23,527 nucleotides of DNA from Clostridia bacterium (GCA_017632155.1 JAGBRZ010000018.1:1-23527); one strand, 5' to 3'; positions 14,993 to 22,915 are shown, counted from the first letter of the stretch. Made by a program: numbers and translations. The notes: generated from the letters alone by a model not told the origin.

Positions 14993-15138
14993 TCCGTTTT
15001 TTCGGTGGCTTTGCCGCCGAAAAAACACCTTTTAGGCGAGCAGGTCGAGCCCGCGCGCCGAGGGGAGCCGTGAAAATCGAAGATTTTTGCGGCGGCGATA
15101 AGCGCGCCCTCAATTGTAAAGCGCAGTTTTACAATTGG
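14993..15138 (-). repeat. Structured dispersed repeat, family 1, copy 2
   Basis: This is the 146-bp counterpart of 1084-1234. The first hairpin is fully paired here (GTTTTTTCGGTGGC with GCCGCCGAAAAAAC, loop TTT, one T-G pair). The middle hairpin at 15069-15091 keeps pairing with two wobbles and loop GAA. The terminal hairpin is CAATTGTAAA with TTTACAATTG. It ends 3 nt from the TAA of the minus-strand gene at 15142, in the same orientation as copy 1. Confidence 0.82.
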
Positions 15139-15141
15139 ATG

Positions 15142-16464
15142 TTAGCCGAAGATCTTCTCGCAAACCTCATCAAGCTCGCCGATATCCCAGAGGAGTCTGG
15201 GGAGGACATACTTATCTCTGATGTCCTTGGTGGACTTGAGGGTCATTGAGAGTGTGGAGGAGTCGAGTCCGATCTCCTCGAGGGTCTTGGGTGCCTCGAT
15301 GGAATCAAGGATCGCCTCGAATTCCTCGACAGAGGGAAGCTCCTCGTCGATAATGCGGAGAATATCGTCCCACTTTTCAAGAATGACCTCGAGTCTTGCC
15401 GCGTGCTTGCCAAGATCGTATTTCTTTTCCTTTGCCTCAAGCGCGATCATAGCCTCCGCGCCCTTGCCGACGAATGTGCGAAGCTGTTCGCTCCAATCGG
15501 CAAAATCAAAATTCTTCGCGTACGCAAGAGCCTTTTCGCGGTTGGGTGTAATATTTTTGAGTTCCTGATAGCACTTGATGGTGTTGAGAGTGCCGAGAGC
15601 GACCTGCATACCGTGCGAGGAGGTGGGAGTGCCGAAATCGAGCCCTCTCATATCCCAGATATGGGAGAAATAATGCTCAACTCCGCCGCCGGGACGCGAA
15701 CATCCGGCATAATCCATAGCCTTGCCGCAGTTGATAAGTCCCTCAAAGAGCATCTTCATGCTCTCGCCGTTGCGGTCAAGCAGTCCCTTTGCGCCGTTTA
15801 CGCAAGCGCGGAGCGACCGACGGGTGAATTCAGCAACCTCTTCGCAGTAATACTCGCCGTTGATGAGGTTCGAAAGTCGCCACTCGCAGATGCTGACGTA
15901 TTTTGCCAGCATATCTCCGAGTCCCGCCTTTGCCATATGAATCGGCGCACCGTTGAGGATATTGATATCACCGATGATAACGTCGGGCGACTTTGCGGGG
16001 ACGGTCACCTTTACGCCGTCGATAGCCATAGAAGAGCTGCCCGCAGCGTAGCCATCCATAAATGCGGCGGATGCGACGATCACGTAGGGAGTGTTTGTCT
16101 GATATGCAATGATCTTGCTGATATCGTTGATAACTCCCGAGCCGATCGAGATGATGATGTCGCTCTTTGCGTCATAGTGCAGAACGAGAGAGCCGACAGC
16201 CTTTTCATCGGGCTCAAGGCGTCTTTCCTTGAAGATATAAGAGGAGCAGGAAATGCCCTCTGCCTCAAGCATAGCGGTGATCTTGTCACCTGCGAGAGGA
16301 TAGGTATTGATATCGCCGATGATGAACGCCTTCTTTGCGCCGTATGCCTTGGCATAGCCGGGGATGGCGTTGATCGCACCCGCCTCGATGGTGACGTGTT
16401 CTACGGCGGTGGTATGAGTCTTTCCGCAGGCACAAACCTTTGCGGGATCAAAATTGAATGACAT
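15142..16464 (-). CDS. sn-glycerol-1-phosphate dehydrogenase family (AraM/EgsA-like)
   Basis: A 440-residue iron-alcohol-dehydrogenase-fold enzyme. Bacterial AraM reduces dihydroxyacetone phosphate to sn-glycerol 1-phosphate using NAD(P)H and a divalent metal. Motifs: IISIGSGVINDISK (nucleotide loop, about residue 105), GDMLAK with Asp184, GGGVEHYFSH with His264 and SSHGMQV with His284, the three expected metal ligands. The N-terminal CACGKTH segment is typical of these bacterial homologues. AGGAGG lies 8 nt before the ATG at 16464. It follows the FAD oxidoreductase on the same strand, separated by a structured repeat and no clear promoter, so readthrough is likely. Near a DHAP-producing aldolase it could act on DHAP, or on another polyol phosphate. 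Confidence 0.9.
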   Translation of the reverse strand: MSFNFDPAKVCACGKTHTTAVEHVTIEAGAINAIPGYAKAYGAKKAFIIGDINTYPLAGDKITAMLEAEGISCSSYIFKERRLEPDEKAVGSLVLHYDAKSDIIISIGSGVINDISKIIAYQTNTPYVIVASAAFMDGYAAGSSSMAIDGVKVTVPAKSPDVIIGDINILNGAPIHMAKAGLGDMLAKYVSICEWRLSNLINGEYYCEEVAEFTRRSLRACVNGAKGLLDRNGESMKMLFEGLINCGKAMDYAGCSRPGGGVEHYFSHIWDMRGLDFGTPTSSHGMQVALGTLNTIKCYQELKNITPNREKALAYAKNFDFADWSEQLRTFVGKGAEAMIALEAKEKKYDLGKHAARLEVILEKWDDILRIIDEELPSVEEFEAILDSIEAPKTLEEIGLDSSTLSMTLKSTKDIRDKYVLPRLLWDIGELDEVCEKIFG

Positions 16465-16534
16465 GGATAAGCCTCCTGATTAATTAATATCTAAAAACTT
16501 CAAATACAATAACGCTTTAACTTCCGACAGAACT
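16465..16534. other. Leader of the glycerol-1-phosphate dehydrogenase-like gene
   Basis: This AT-rich 70-nt spacer carries the CAGGAGG ribosome site on the minus strand. No convincing -35/-10 pair was found. Confidence 0.4.
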
Positions 16535-16708
16535 CAGCGGAAAAGTTTTGGTCCACCTTTTTCAAAAGGTGGCGAATTCTTAAGGCAGAGCCTTAAGTCG
16601 CCGTCCGCAGACGGCGAAGCTCACTTGTGTGCTCCGAAAGGGCAGCGTAGCGCCGCCATTTCGGAAGGAGCAAAACCTCCCCGCGGGGAGGTTTTTGCGC
16701 CTTCACCT
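16535..16708 (-). repeat. Structured dispersed repeat, family 2, copy B
   Basis: Stems in order: CCACCTTTT/AAAAGGTGG (16553-16561/16564-16572); CTTAAGGC/GCCTTAAG (16579-16586/16590-16597); TCGCCGTC/GACGGCGA with loop CGCA (16598-16605/16610-16617); a compound stem with CCGAAA/TTTCGG (about 16632-16668); and a palindrome 16672-16695 centred on CCCCGCGGGG. Compared with 110-275 the stems differ in sequence but remain paired. It ends 2 nt after the TAA of the oxidoreductase gene and precedes the next gene of the unit. Confidence 0.82.
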
Positions 16709-16710
16709 TA

Positions 16711-18576
16711 TTATTCGTAAGCTCTGACTTCAAACACAGTCACGTTTTCGCTTCCGTTAGTCGAATAAATGCGGAATTCAACGCTGTCGCACTCGGTTTT
16801 CTCGAATTTATGAACGCAATGACGCTGGTGATTGTCGCGGATCTCGATGGTCTTAACAACCTCGCTGCCGCACTTGAAGACGATGTCATAATCCTTGACA
16901 AGCTCTGCGGGAACGCCGGGGCGCTGCTGCTCCTGACGCTTGGGTGCCATGGTGACGCGGATGGGATAATTGAAGTCGGATTCAAAGGTCAGCGCAAGCT
17001 CGGAGATAGCCTTTTTCGAGTCAAACGCCATTGTAAGCACTTCTCCGCCCTCGCGGATGCCTTCGGATACCCAGCCGTGAGCGTCGTCGCCGAGTCGGCG
17101 GGAGATGCCGTCGATGACCTTCGCGGGTTCGCAGTTTTCCTTATGCGAGGTTGCGCTGAAGGTTGCGCCTCTTGCAAGGTCGAGGACGTCCTCGTTCTTG
17201 AAGCCGGGAATGAAGCAGTCGCGGCGGAGGAGGAGCTGCTGGAGCTCGCCTATATGGGGCGCAAGCCCGCGCGGGTCGCAGGAATACTTCGTGCAGAGCG
17301 CGGCAGCCGCGCCGACAGCCTGTCCGCCGACAGCTCAACAGCCGATGCTACGGGTCGAGCACATACCAAGCTTTGTTGCGGAGATATTTCTGCCCGCCAT
17401 AAAGAGGTTGGAGATATTCTTCGAATAGTAAGAACGGTAAGGAATCGTGTAAACGCCGTCATAGAAGCGGCAGTCGCCCGAGGGCATAATGTCGGTATCA
17501 AGCAGACCGTGCGGGCAATGAAGGTCAACGCACCAGCCGCCGTATGCAACCGCGTCCTCGAAGATGCGGTTGTCGAGAATATCGGTTTCGTCAAGGATAT
17601 AATCGCCCATCAGACGGCGAGATTCGCGCGTGCCGGGAAGCATTCCGACCCACTCAAGCTCGTGGTTCTCCGCGCCGTGGTTGCCGCCGTTCTTGATGTG
17701 ATCCCAAACACCGTAGAGTGCGGCTACAAGATCATCGCGAATGTTTTCGTAATCGGTGATGATGTCGTCCTTGTCGCCCATCAGCTCGATCCAGAAATAG
17801 CCGTAATCGACTCCGCGCGCGGAAACGCCGCCGCAAGCCTCGTTCTTTTCGGGATCCTTACAGCCCGAGAAGTCAACCTTGTGGTTCGCGCAATGCATAC
17901 GGAAGCGCAGATCGTGCTCGGTGTATTTCTTGGCGAAGGAGGGGGGAGTGAACTTGACGGGATGACCCATATTGCGAGCGCGGAAGAAGATGGTGTTGCC
18001 CATTCTCTCGTTGTTGCCCACCTCGGGCGCATCGATCTCGCCTGTTTCTACCTTCGATTCGCTTCCCTGACGGTATTCTGCACCCGCATAGTAACCGAGC
18101 GTGCCGTTTCCGGTACAGTCGGCAAAGAGGGGCGCTGTCAGGCGGTAGCGCATCTCGGTGGTCTGCTGAACGCAGAGTGCGGCGGTGATGCGGTCACCCT
18201 CGGTCTCGCAGTCATAAAGGACTGTGTTATAGTAAACGGTAAGGTTTTCGGTATTTTTTGCTGCCTCAAAGAGGATCATATCCCAGATCGAGTAGGAAAA
18301 ATGCTCGTTGCGCGCCTTGTTTTCGAGCATAAGCTCATAAAGCAGACCGCTTTCGGCAAAATCGGGCTTTTCCATACCGTGGTCTGCACCCGAAATATGT
18401 ACTCTGACCTCGCTTGATGCGTTGCCGCCAAGGACGGGGCGAGCGTGAACGAGCGCGGTCTTCGCACCCGAGCGAGCAGCCTCGATAGCTGCACAAACGC
18501 CCGACATTCCACCGCCGACAACGATGAAATCATATGATCTTTCGGCAAATCTTTCAGCAATTCTCTTCATTATCAT
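16711..18576 (-). CDS. FAD-dependent oxidoreductase with in-frame TGA (Cys or selenocysteine position)
   Basis: A 621-residue flavoprotein of the FAD-dependent oxidoreductase group (PF12831-like). The FAD-binding VVGGGMSGVCAA is near residue 20, then VLGGNASSEVRVHISG. The C-terminal 150 residues resemble an F5/8 type C or discoidin-like domain (FSATSHKENCEPAKVIDG, ending VTVFEVRAYE). TGA at 17337-17335 (codon 414) interrupts the FAD-domain motif STRSIGC-stop-AVGGQAVG, where relatives usually have Cys before AV. The frame continues undamaged for 207 codons, so I annotate one gene. It may encode selenocysteine, be freshly inactivated, or carry a base error. Start: ATG 18576 with GGGAGG 5 nt upstream (a second ATG is two codons on). 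An exact consensus promoter precedes it. Confidence 0.82.
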
Positions 18577-18603
18577 AGTGACCTCCCAAAATATGTCAGC
18601 TTA

Positions 18604-18632
18604 ATTATAGCACAGACCACCTATTTTGTCAA
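18604..18632 (-). promoter_or_regulatory. Consensus sigma-A promoter of the FAD oxidoreductase unit
   Basis: On the minus strand TTGACA (18632-18627) and TATAAT (18609-18604) are 17 nt apart. The transcript should begin about 20 nt before the ATG. The promoter is divergent from the one at 18671-18699, only about 38 bp away. Confidence 0.88.
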
Positions 18633-18670
18633 CATCAATTCTTCCTTCTTTTTCCTCAAATCAAAAACTA

Positions 18671-18699
18671 TTGACAAACACATACAAGTATATTATAAT
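18671..18699 (+). promoter_or_regulatory. Consensus sigma-A promoter of the sigma/LRR operon
   Basis: TTGACA at 18671-18676, 17-nt spacer, TATAAT at 18694-18699. The predicted leader is about 95 nt, longer than for other genes here. I saw no clear ECF-type autoregulatory promoter. Confidence 0.87.
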
Positions 18700-18763
18700 A
18701 AATATGAAAAATTTCAACTTTTTTCTCGAAGATCTGCAACCGATCTGCTCTTTTTGGTTACTT

Positions 18764-18784
18764 GTAAAGTGAAGGTAACTTTAC
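18764..18784 (+). promoter_or_regulatory. Hairpin abutting the ribosome site of the sigma gene
   Basis: GTAAAGT and ACTTTAC pair (7 bp, 7-nt loop), ending one base before the strong AAAGGAGG at 18786-18793. It could modulate translation of the sigma factor. The stem is AT-rich and short, so the evidence is modest. Confidence 0.4.
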
Positions 18785-18800
18785 GAAAGGAGGCGAACTT

Positions 18801-19358
18801 ATGACAGACGAAAGAATCATTGAGATGCTTTTTAATCGCGATGAGGCGGCGCTTGGCGAGATCGAGAAGAAATATTCGGCGTTTTGCCACACGGTGGCGG
18901 CGAATATTCTTGCCATCCGCGAGGATCGCGAGGAGTGCGTCAACGACGTTCTGCTTGCGCTCTGGAACGCAATTCCGCCCGAGCGTCCCGAAAGCCTGAA
19001 AGCGTACATTTCAAGAATAGTTCGCAATATTGCATACAACAAAACGAGGGCAATGGGCACCTGGAAGCGGTGCGCGAGCTTTTTGACGGTGGGGGACGAG
19101 TTCCTTGAGACCATTCCCGACACCGCGGACCTCGCCGAGCAATTCGAGGCTTCTCGCGCGGGCGAGATCATCAACGATTTTCTCGCTTCTCTTCCCGCGC
19201 ACGAGCGCCAGGTCTTTGTTCTTCGCTATTATTTCGGCGAGAGCGTCAACAACGTTGCCGAGGATATGGATTTCTCGGTCAGCAAAGTAAAGTCGCTTTT
19301 GATGCGCACACGCCAGCGTCTTGCGCAGAGGCTCGGAAAGGAGGGGATCATCGTATGA
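18801..19358 (+). CDS. ECF-type RNA polymerase sigma factor
   Basis: A 185-residue sigma-70-family factor of group 4 size. Region 2 includes ILAIREDREECVNDVLLALW (about 36-55) and the following RPESLKAYISRIVRNIAYN. Region 4 includes LPAHERQVFVLRYYFGESVNNVAEDMDFSVSKVKSLLMRTRQRL (about 129-172), the -35-reading helix-turn-helix. AAAGGAGG precedes the ATG. The stop overlaps the next gene's ATG by 4 nt (ATGA), the usual arrangement for a sigma factor with its membrane-bound regulator. It directs RNA polymerase to unknown targets when released. Confidence 0.95.
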   Translation: MTDERIIEMLFNRDEAALGEIEKKYSAFCHTVAANILAIREDREECVNDVLLALWNAIPPERPESLKAYISRIVRNIAYNKTRAMGTWKRCASFLTVGDEFLETIPDTADLAEQFEASRAGEIINDFLASLPAHERQVFVLRYYFGESVNNVAEDMDFSVSKVKSLLMRTRQRLAQRLGKEGIIV

Positions 19359-22300
19359 AACGGGAGAAGAATTACAAAACCGCAAGGCTGATCGAGGCAC
19401 TTGAATACATCGACGTCCGCTTCATCGAGGAAGCCGCCGAGAAGATCAAGCCCCGCCCGACGGGTCAGGCGTTTTACGGCAAGCCGAGCCGCAGCAAGGC
19501 TCTGCGCCAATTCCTCGCGCTTGCAGCCTGCGTGCTGCTTCTGAGCGCCGCCATCCCCGCAATAACCTATCTTGCGAACCATCTTCCCGACATCGTCGCA
19601 TTCTTCATCGGTGACGAAACCACCGGCACCGACCCCGAGCTGACTCACCCCGAGACTCCGTCACCCGAAACGTCGCGAGCTCCCGAAACCACAGTCAACA
19701 CCGACCCTGAAACCACCGCTCCTCTCTACGAGGGCACGACCGCCGAGCCCGAGGCAGAATACGACGGAAGCCGCGGACTTCTCTATAAAATGTCAGACGA
19801 CGGCAAGAGCTATTACCTCGCCGGAATGGGAACTTGCACCGATGAAAATATCGTTGTTGCTTCGACCTATGACGGCTATCCCGTAACGGTGATTGGCGAG
19901 GACGCCCTTGCAGGTTATGATAGAATCAAGAGCATAACAATTCCCGAAAGCGTGACGGCGATAGATATGCGCGCCTTCAAGAACTGCACGGGACTTGAAA
20001 GTGTCGTGCTTCACGACGGCATCTCTTACATCGGCGCAGACGCCTTTGAAAACTGTGTTGCGCTTACGGAGATCACCCTCCCGAAGTCGCTTGAATGGAT
20101 TCAAACCGGGCTCTTTATGAATTGCATCAATCTCCAAAAGGTTATTATCGGAAACGAAGTCGAAAGAATCGTTTTTGGTGCATTTTACGATTGTTCCGCT
20201 CTGCGCGAGCTCCATTACCTCGGCACAAAGGCAGAATGGAACAAGATCCAAAAGGACTTGGATTGGAATGCAAAGAGCGCGATCACCGTAGTCCACTGCT
20301 CCAACGGCGATGTTGAAATTACACCTTATAATGCCGATGAACCCGAATACGACGGCTCGCGCGGGCTTGAGTATAAGGTAAACAACGATGGTAAAACCGC
20401 CTCGCTTTTCGGAATAGGAACTTGTACCGACACAGATATCGTTGTCGCTTCCACCTATAACGGTTTACCCGTTACGGAAATATTCTACAATGCTTTCAAC
20501 GATAATTCGCAGATAGTCAGCGTTATCATCCCCGAGAGTGTTACCTTTGTAGACAAACGCGCATTCGCAAACTGCATTTCTCTTGAAAGCATAACTCTTC
20601 CCTCCGGCTTAAAAAATTTCGGCGAAGCTGAAACCTTCAAAAACTGCACCTCTCTCAAAACCATTGTTCTGCCCGACGGTATGAATTATCTCGGCGTAGA
20701 GACCTTCAAGGGTTGCACTTCTCTTGAAAGCATCGTTATGAAGGGTGTAGGCAGTATCGATACAAGTGCCTTTGAGGATTGTGTCAAGCTTAACAACATA
20801 GTTATTTCCGGAAAATGCATAGACATATCGCATTATGCCTTCAAGAATTGCAGATCACTTACAAAGTTTTCATTTGACGGTACTGTAAACGAGTGGTTGA
20901 AGCTTGCCAAAGGAAATGAATGGAGCGATGGCTGTCCCTTCACCGTCATCCATTGTTCCGACGGTGACGTCAATCTGATCATCGAATACGACGGCTCGCG
21001 CGGGCTTGAATACCGAATTGAGGGCGATCACGCCGTGCTTTTGGGAATCGGTACGTGTACCGACGCTGATGTAACAGTTGCATCGGTTTATAACGGCGTT
21101 CCGGTAACCGAGATATACGAAGATTCTTTTCTTTATGCCGATCATGTCAAGAGCATTACCATTCCTGAAGGAGTGACAGCAATAAGATACGGCGCCTTTA
21201 ACAGATGTAAAAACCTTGAAAAGATTACTATCCCGTCAAGCGTGACCGAAATATTTGATCATGCATTCATGTTTCTTGATGCTCTTGCGGAAATAAGCGT
21301 TGCTGAGGGCAACAAGAGATATTACGTCAAGAATAATTGCCTTATAGACAGGGAAGAAAAAAAGTTGCTCCGCGGCTTCAAGGGATGCAGCATTCCGGAC
21401 GATGGAAGCGTTACTATCATAGGTAAGCAGGCTTTTTCCGGCTGTCAATGGCTGACTCACATCGAAATTCCCGGTACTGTAACGTGGATAGCCGACCAAG
21501 CCTTTGTTTGCTGCTATTCGCTAAAGGAAGTCACGCTCTCGGAAGGATTGCAAACGATATCAAGCTCATTCGGATCATGTACCGCGCTCCGGAGTATCAC
21601 TATTCCCAACAGCGTTACTACCATTTACGAATTGTCTTTTGCTGATTGTACCTCTCTTGAAACTGTAAAGATAGGAAGCGGGATAACGACAATAAGCGTT
21701 GGCACATTCATGAACTGTACCTCTTTGAGAGAGATAAACCTGCCTATTGGTATTAATAAAGTTGATGAATCTCTCTTTGAGGGATGTACTTCTCTTGTCA
21801 GCATAGTTATTCCCGAGAGCGTAAAAAGTATTGGTAACTACGCATTCTTGGGCTGCACAAATCTTGAAAGTGTAACTCTGCCCGCGGAAGGTCTTGAAAA
21901 ATTCTGGCACGAAGCTTTTTCGGGATGTATAAAGCTGAAGAACATTTCGATACCTTCTACCGTGGATTATATCGGAAGCGAGGTCTTCTTCGGCTGTGAA
22001 CTCCTGACCGAACTTACACTGCCAAAGAGTATAACAAAGTTTGGATACTACGCTTTTGTCGGATGCACGAATCTTGTAAAGCTCAATTATAAGGGAACCG
22101 TAGCGGAATGGAATGCTATAGAGAAACAGGACGGATGGAACGATGGCTGTCCCTTCACCGTCATCCATTGCTCCGACGGAGATGTTTTAGCGGAGCCGAT
22201 GTCCTATGACGAGGCTACCGAGCTTGCGCGTCAGTATTGGTCGCCGATAGAAAGCGGCTATTTCGTCTGCTATGCAAGCGACGAAATGTATCTCCTCGTT

Positions 22301-22912
22301 CGCCCCGATGAAGTGATCGTGGACAGAATCTACATCGACCGCTACACGGGTGAAATCTCTGTGCCAAAACTGACCTATCCCGACATACCCGATTCCCTTC
22401 TCAAGGTTCTTCTCAACGAAACGACCTATATCCGCCAATTCGATTACGAATCGGAAGGGTATTTCAAGGATACCGTCCTTGATTACCCGACCGCGGAGAC
22501 GGGCTCTTTCGGTTACGCCGTTTGCGATCTTGACGGAGACGGAAAGGCGGAGCTTATCCTTTCCTCGATGCAATATGAGATCGTTCTGCGCGAATTTGAG
22601 GGCAAAGTTTACGGATATTTGTTCGATTTCAGATCGCTTCTTGATCTCAAAACCGACGGAAGCTTCAATTTCATCTCGAACGCGGGAATGACTTACGGCA
22701 CGGCAAGGCTGAGCTTTGACGGCACAAAATACGTTTACCACGAATTGACCCGAAGAGAAACAGCCGACGACGGAAGCATATCCTACTTTGTTGATGACAA
22801 AAAGGTCACAAAAGAGGAATTTGACGCCCGCGAGGCACTTCTTTCGCAAGAAGAAGCACCTTACGAGCACCTTGCGATCTATCCCCTCAGGGCTTGGTTC
22901 CCCGGAGGATAA
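19355..22912 (+). CDS. Membrane-anchored BspA-like leucine-rich repeat protein, probable anti-sigma/sensor
   Basis: A 1185-residue protein. The cytoplasmic N terminus (1-50, with RLIEALEYIDVRFIEEAAEK) resembles short anti-sigma-like tails found next to ECF genes. One membrane helix lies at about 52-74. A Thr/Pro/Glu-rich linker (about 87-134) leads to three modules that each open with EYDGSRGL (135, 331, 544) and close with a TVIHCSDGDV-type motif (325, 530, 940). Each contains LRR_5/BspA repeats of the type SITIPESVTAI..AF.NC..L. Module 3 is about twice as long as the others. The C-terminal 240 residues are not LRR and hold a calcium-type DLDGDGKAEL loop at 1058-1067. Likely an extracellular ligand or adhesion sensor controlling the sigma factor; adhesion alone is the alternative. 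Confidence 0.87.
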   Translation: MKREKNYKTARLIEALEYIDVRFIEEAAEKIKPRPTGQAFYGKPSRSKALRQFLALAACVLLLSAAIPAITYLANHLPDIVAFFIGDETTGTDPELTHPETPSPETSRAPETTVNTDPETTAPLYEGTTAEPEAEYDGSRGLLYKMSDDGKSYYLAGMGTCTDENIVVASTYDGYPVTVIGEDALAGYDRIKSITIPESVTAIDMRAFKNCTGLESVVLHDGISYIGADAFENCVALTEITLPKSLEWIQTGLFMNCINLQKVIIGNEVERIVFGAFYDCSALRELHYLGTKAEWNKIQKDLDWNAKSAITVVHCSNGDVEITPYNADEPEYDGSRGLEYKVNNDGKTASLFGIGTCTDTDIVVASTYNGLPVTEIFYNAFNDNSQIVSVIIPESVTFVDKRAFANCISLESITLPSGLKNFGEAETFKNCTSLKTIVLPDGMNYLGVETFKGCTSLESIVMKGVGSIDTSAFEDCVKLNNIVISGKCIDISHYAFKNCRSLTKFSFDGTVNEWLKLAKGNEWSDGCPFTVIHCSDGDVNLIIEYDGSRGLEYRIEGDHAVLLGIGTCTDADVTVASVYNGVPVTEIYEDSFLYADHVKSITIPEGVTAIRYGAFNRCKNLEKITIPSSVTEIFDHAFMFLDALAEISVAEGNKRYYVKNNCLIDREEKKLLRGFKGCSIPDDGSVTIIGKQAFSGCQWLTHIEIPGTVTWIADQAFVCCYSLKEVTLSEGLQTISSSFGSCTALRSITIPNSVTTIYELSFADCTSLETVKIGSGITTISVGTFMNCTSLREINLPIGINKVDESLFEGCTSLVSIVIPESVKSIGNYAFLGCTNLESVTLPAEGLEKFWHEAFSGCIKLKNISIPSTVDYIGSEVFFGCELLTELTLPKSITKFGYYAFVGCTNLVKLNYKGTVAEWNAIEKQDGWNDGCPFTVIHCSDGDVLAEPMSYDEATELARQYWSPIESGYFVCYASDEMYLLVRPDEVIVDRIYIDRYTGEISVPKLTYPDIPDSLLKVLLNETTYIRQFDYESEGYFKDTVLDYPTAETGSFGYAVCDLDGDGKAELILSSMQYEIVLREFEGKVYGYLFDFRSLLDLKTDGSFNFISNAGMTYGTARLSFDGTKYVYHELTRRETADDGSISYFVDDKKVTKEEFDAREALLSQEEAPYEHLAIYPLRAWFPGG

Positions 22913-22915
22913 AGC

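Noticed and set aside
16711..17040. Separate small gene at the 3' end of the oxidoreductase
   Set aside because: The frame is continuous with the upstream oxidoreductase apart from one TGA, the sequence between continues the family motif, and no ribosome site precedes the internal ATG.
17320..17333. CTGTC/GACAG hairpin directly after the TGA as a SECIS element
   Set aside because: Its loop starts only 6 nt after the TGA, too close for the usual bacterial SECIS position; the hairpin at 17298-17312 fits better.
16810..18417. Long plus-strand open frame opposite the FAD oxidoreductase
   Set aside because: An antisense shadow: the minus strand has a recognisable flavoprotein with promoter and ribosome site, and the plus frame shows no known motif.
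283..19358. TGA reassigned to an amino acid throughout the genome
   Set aside because: TGA ends the ATPase, permease, aminotransferase-like, amidohydrolase and sigma genes at normal lengths. Only a local event or selenocysteine fits.
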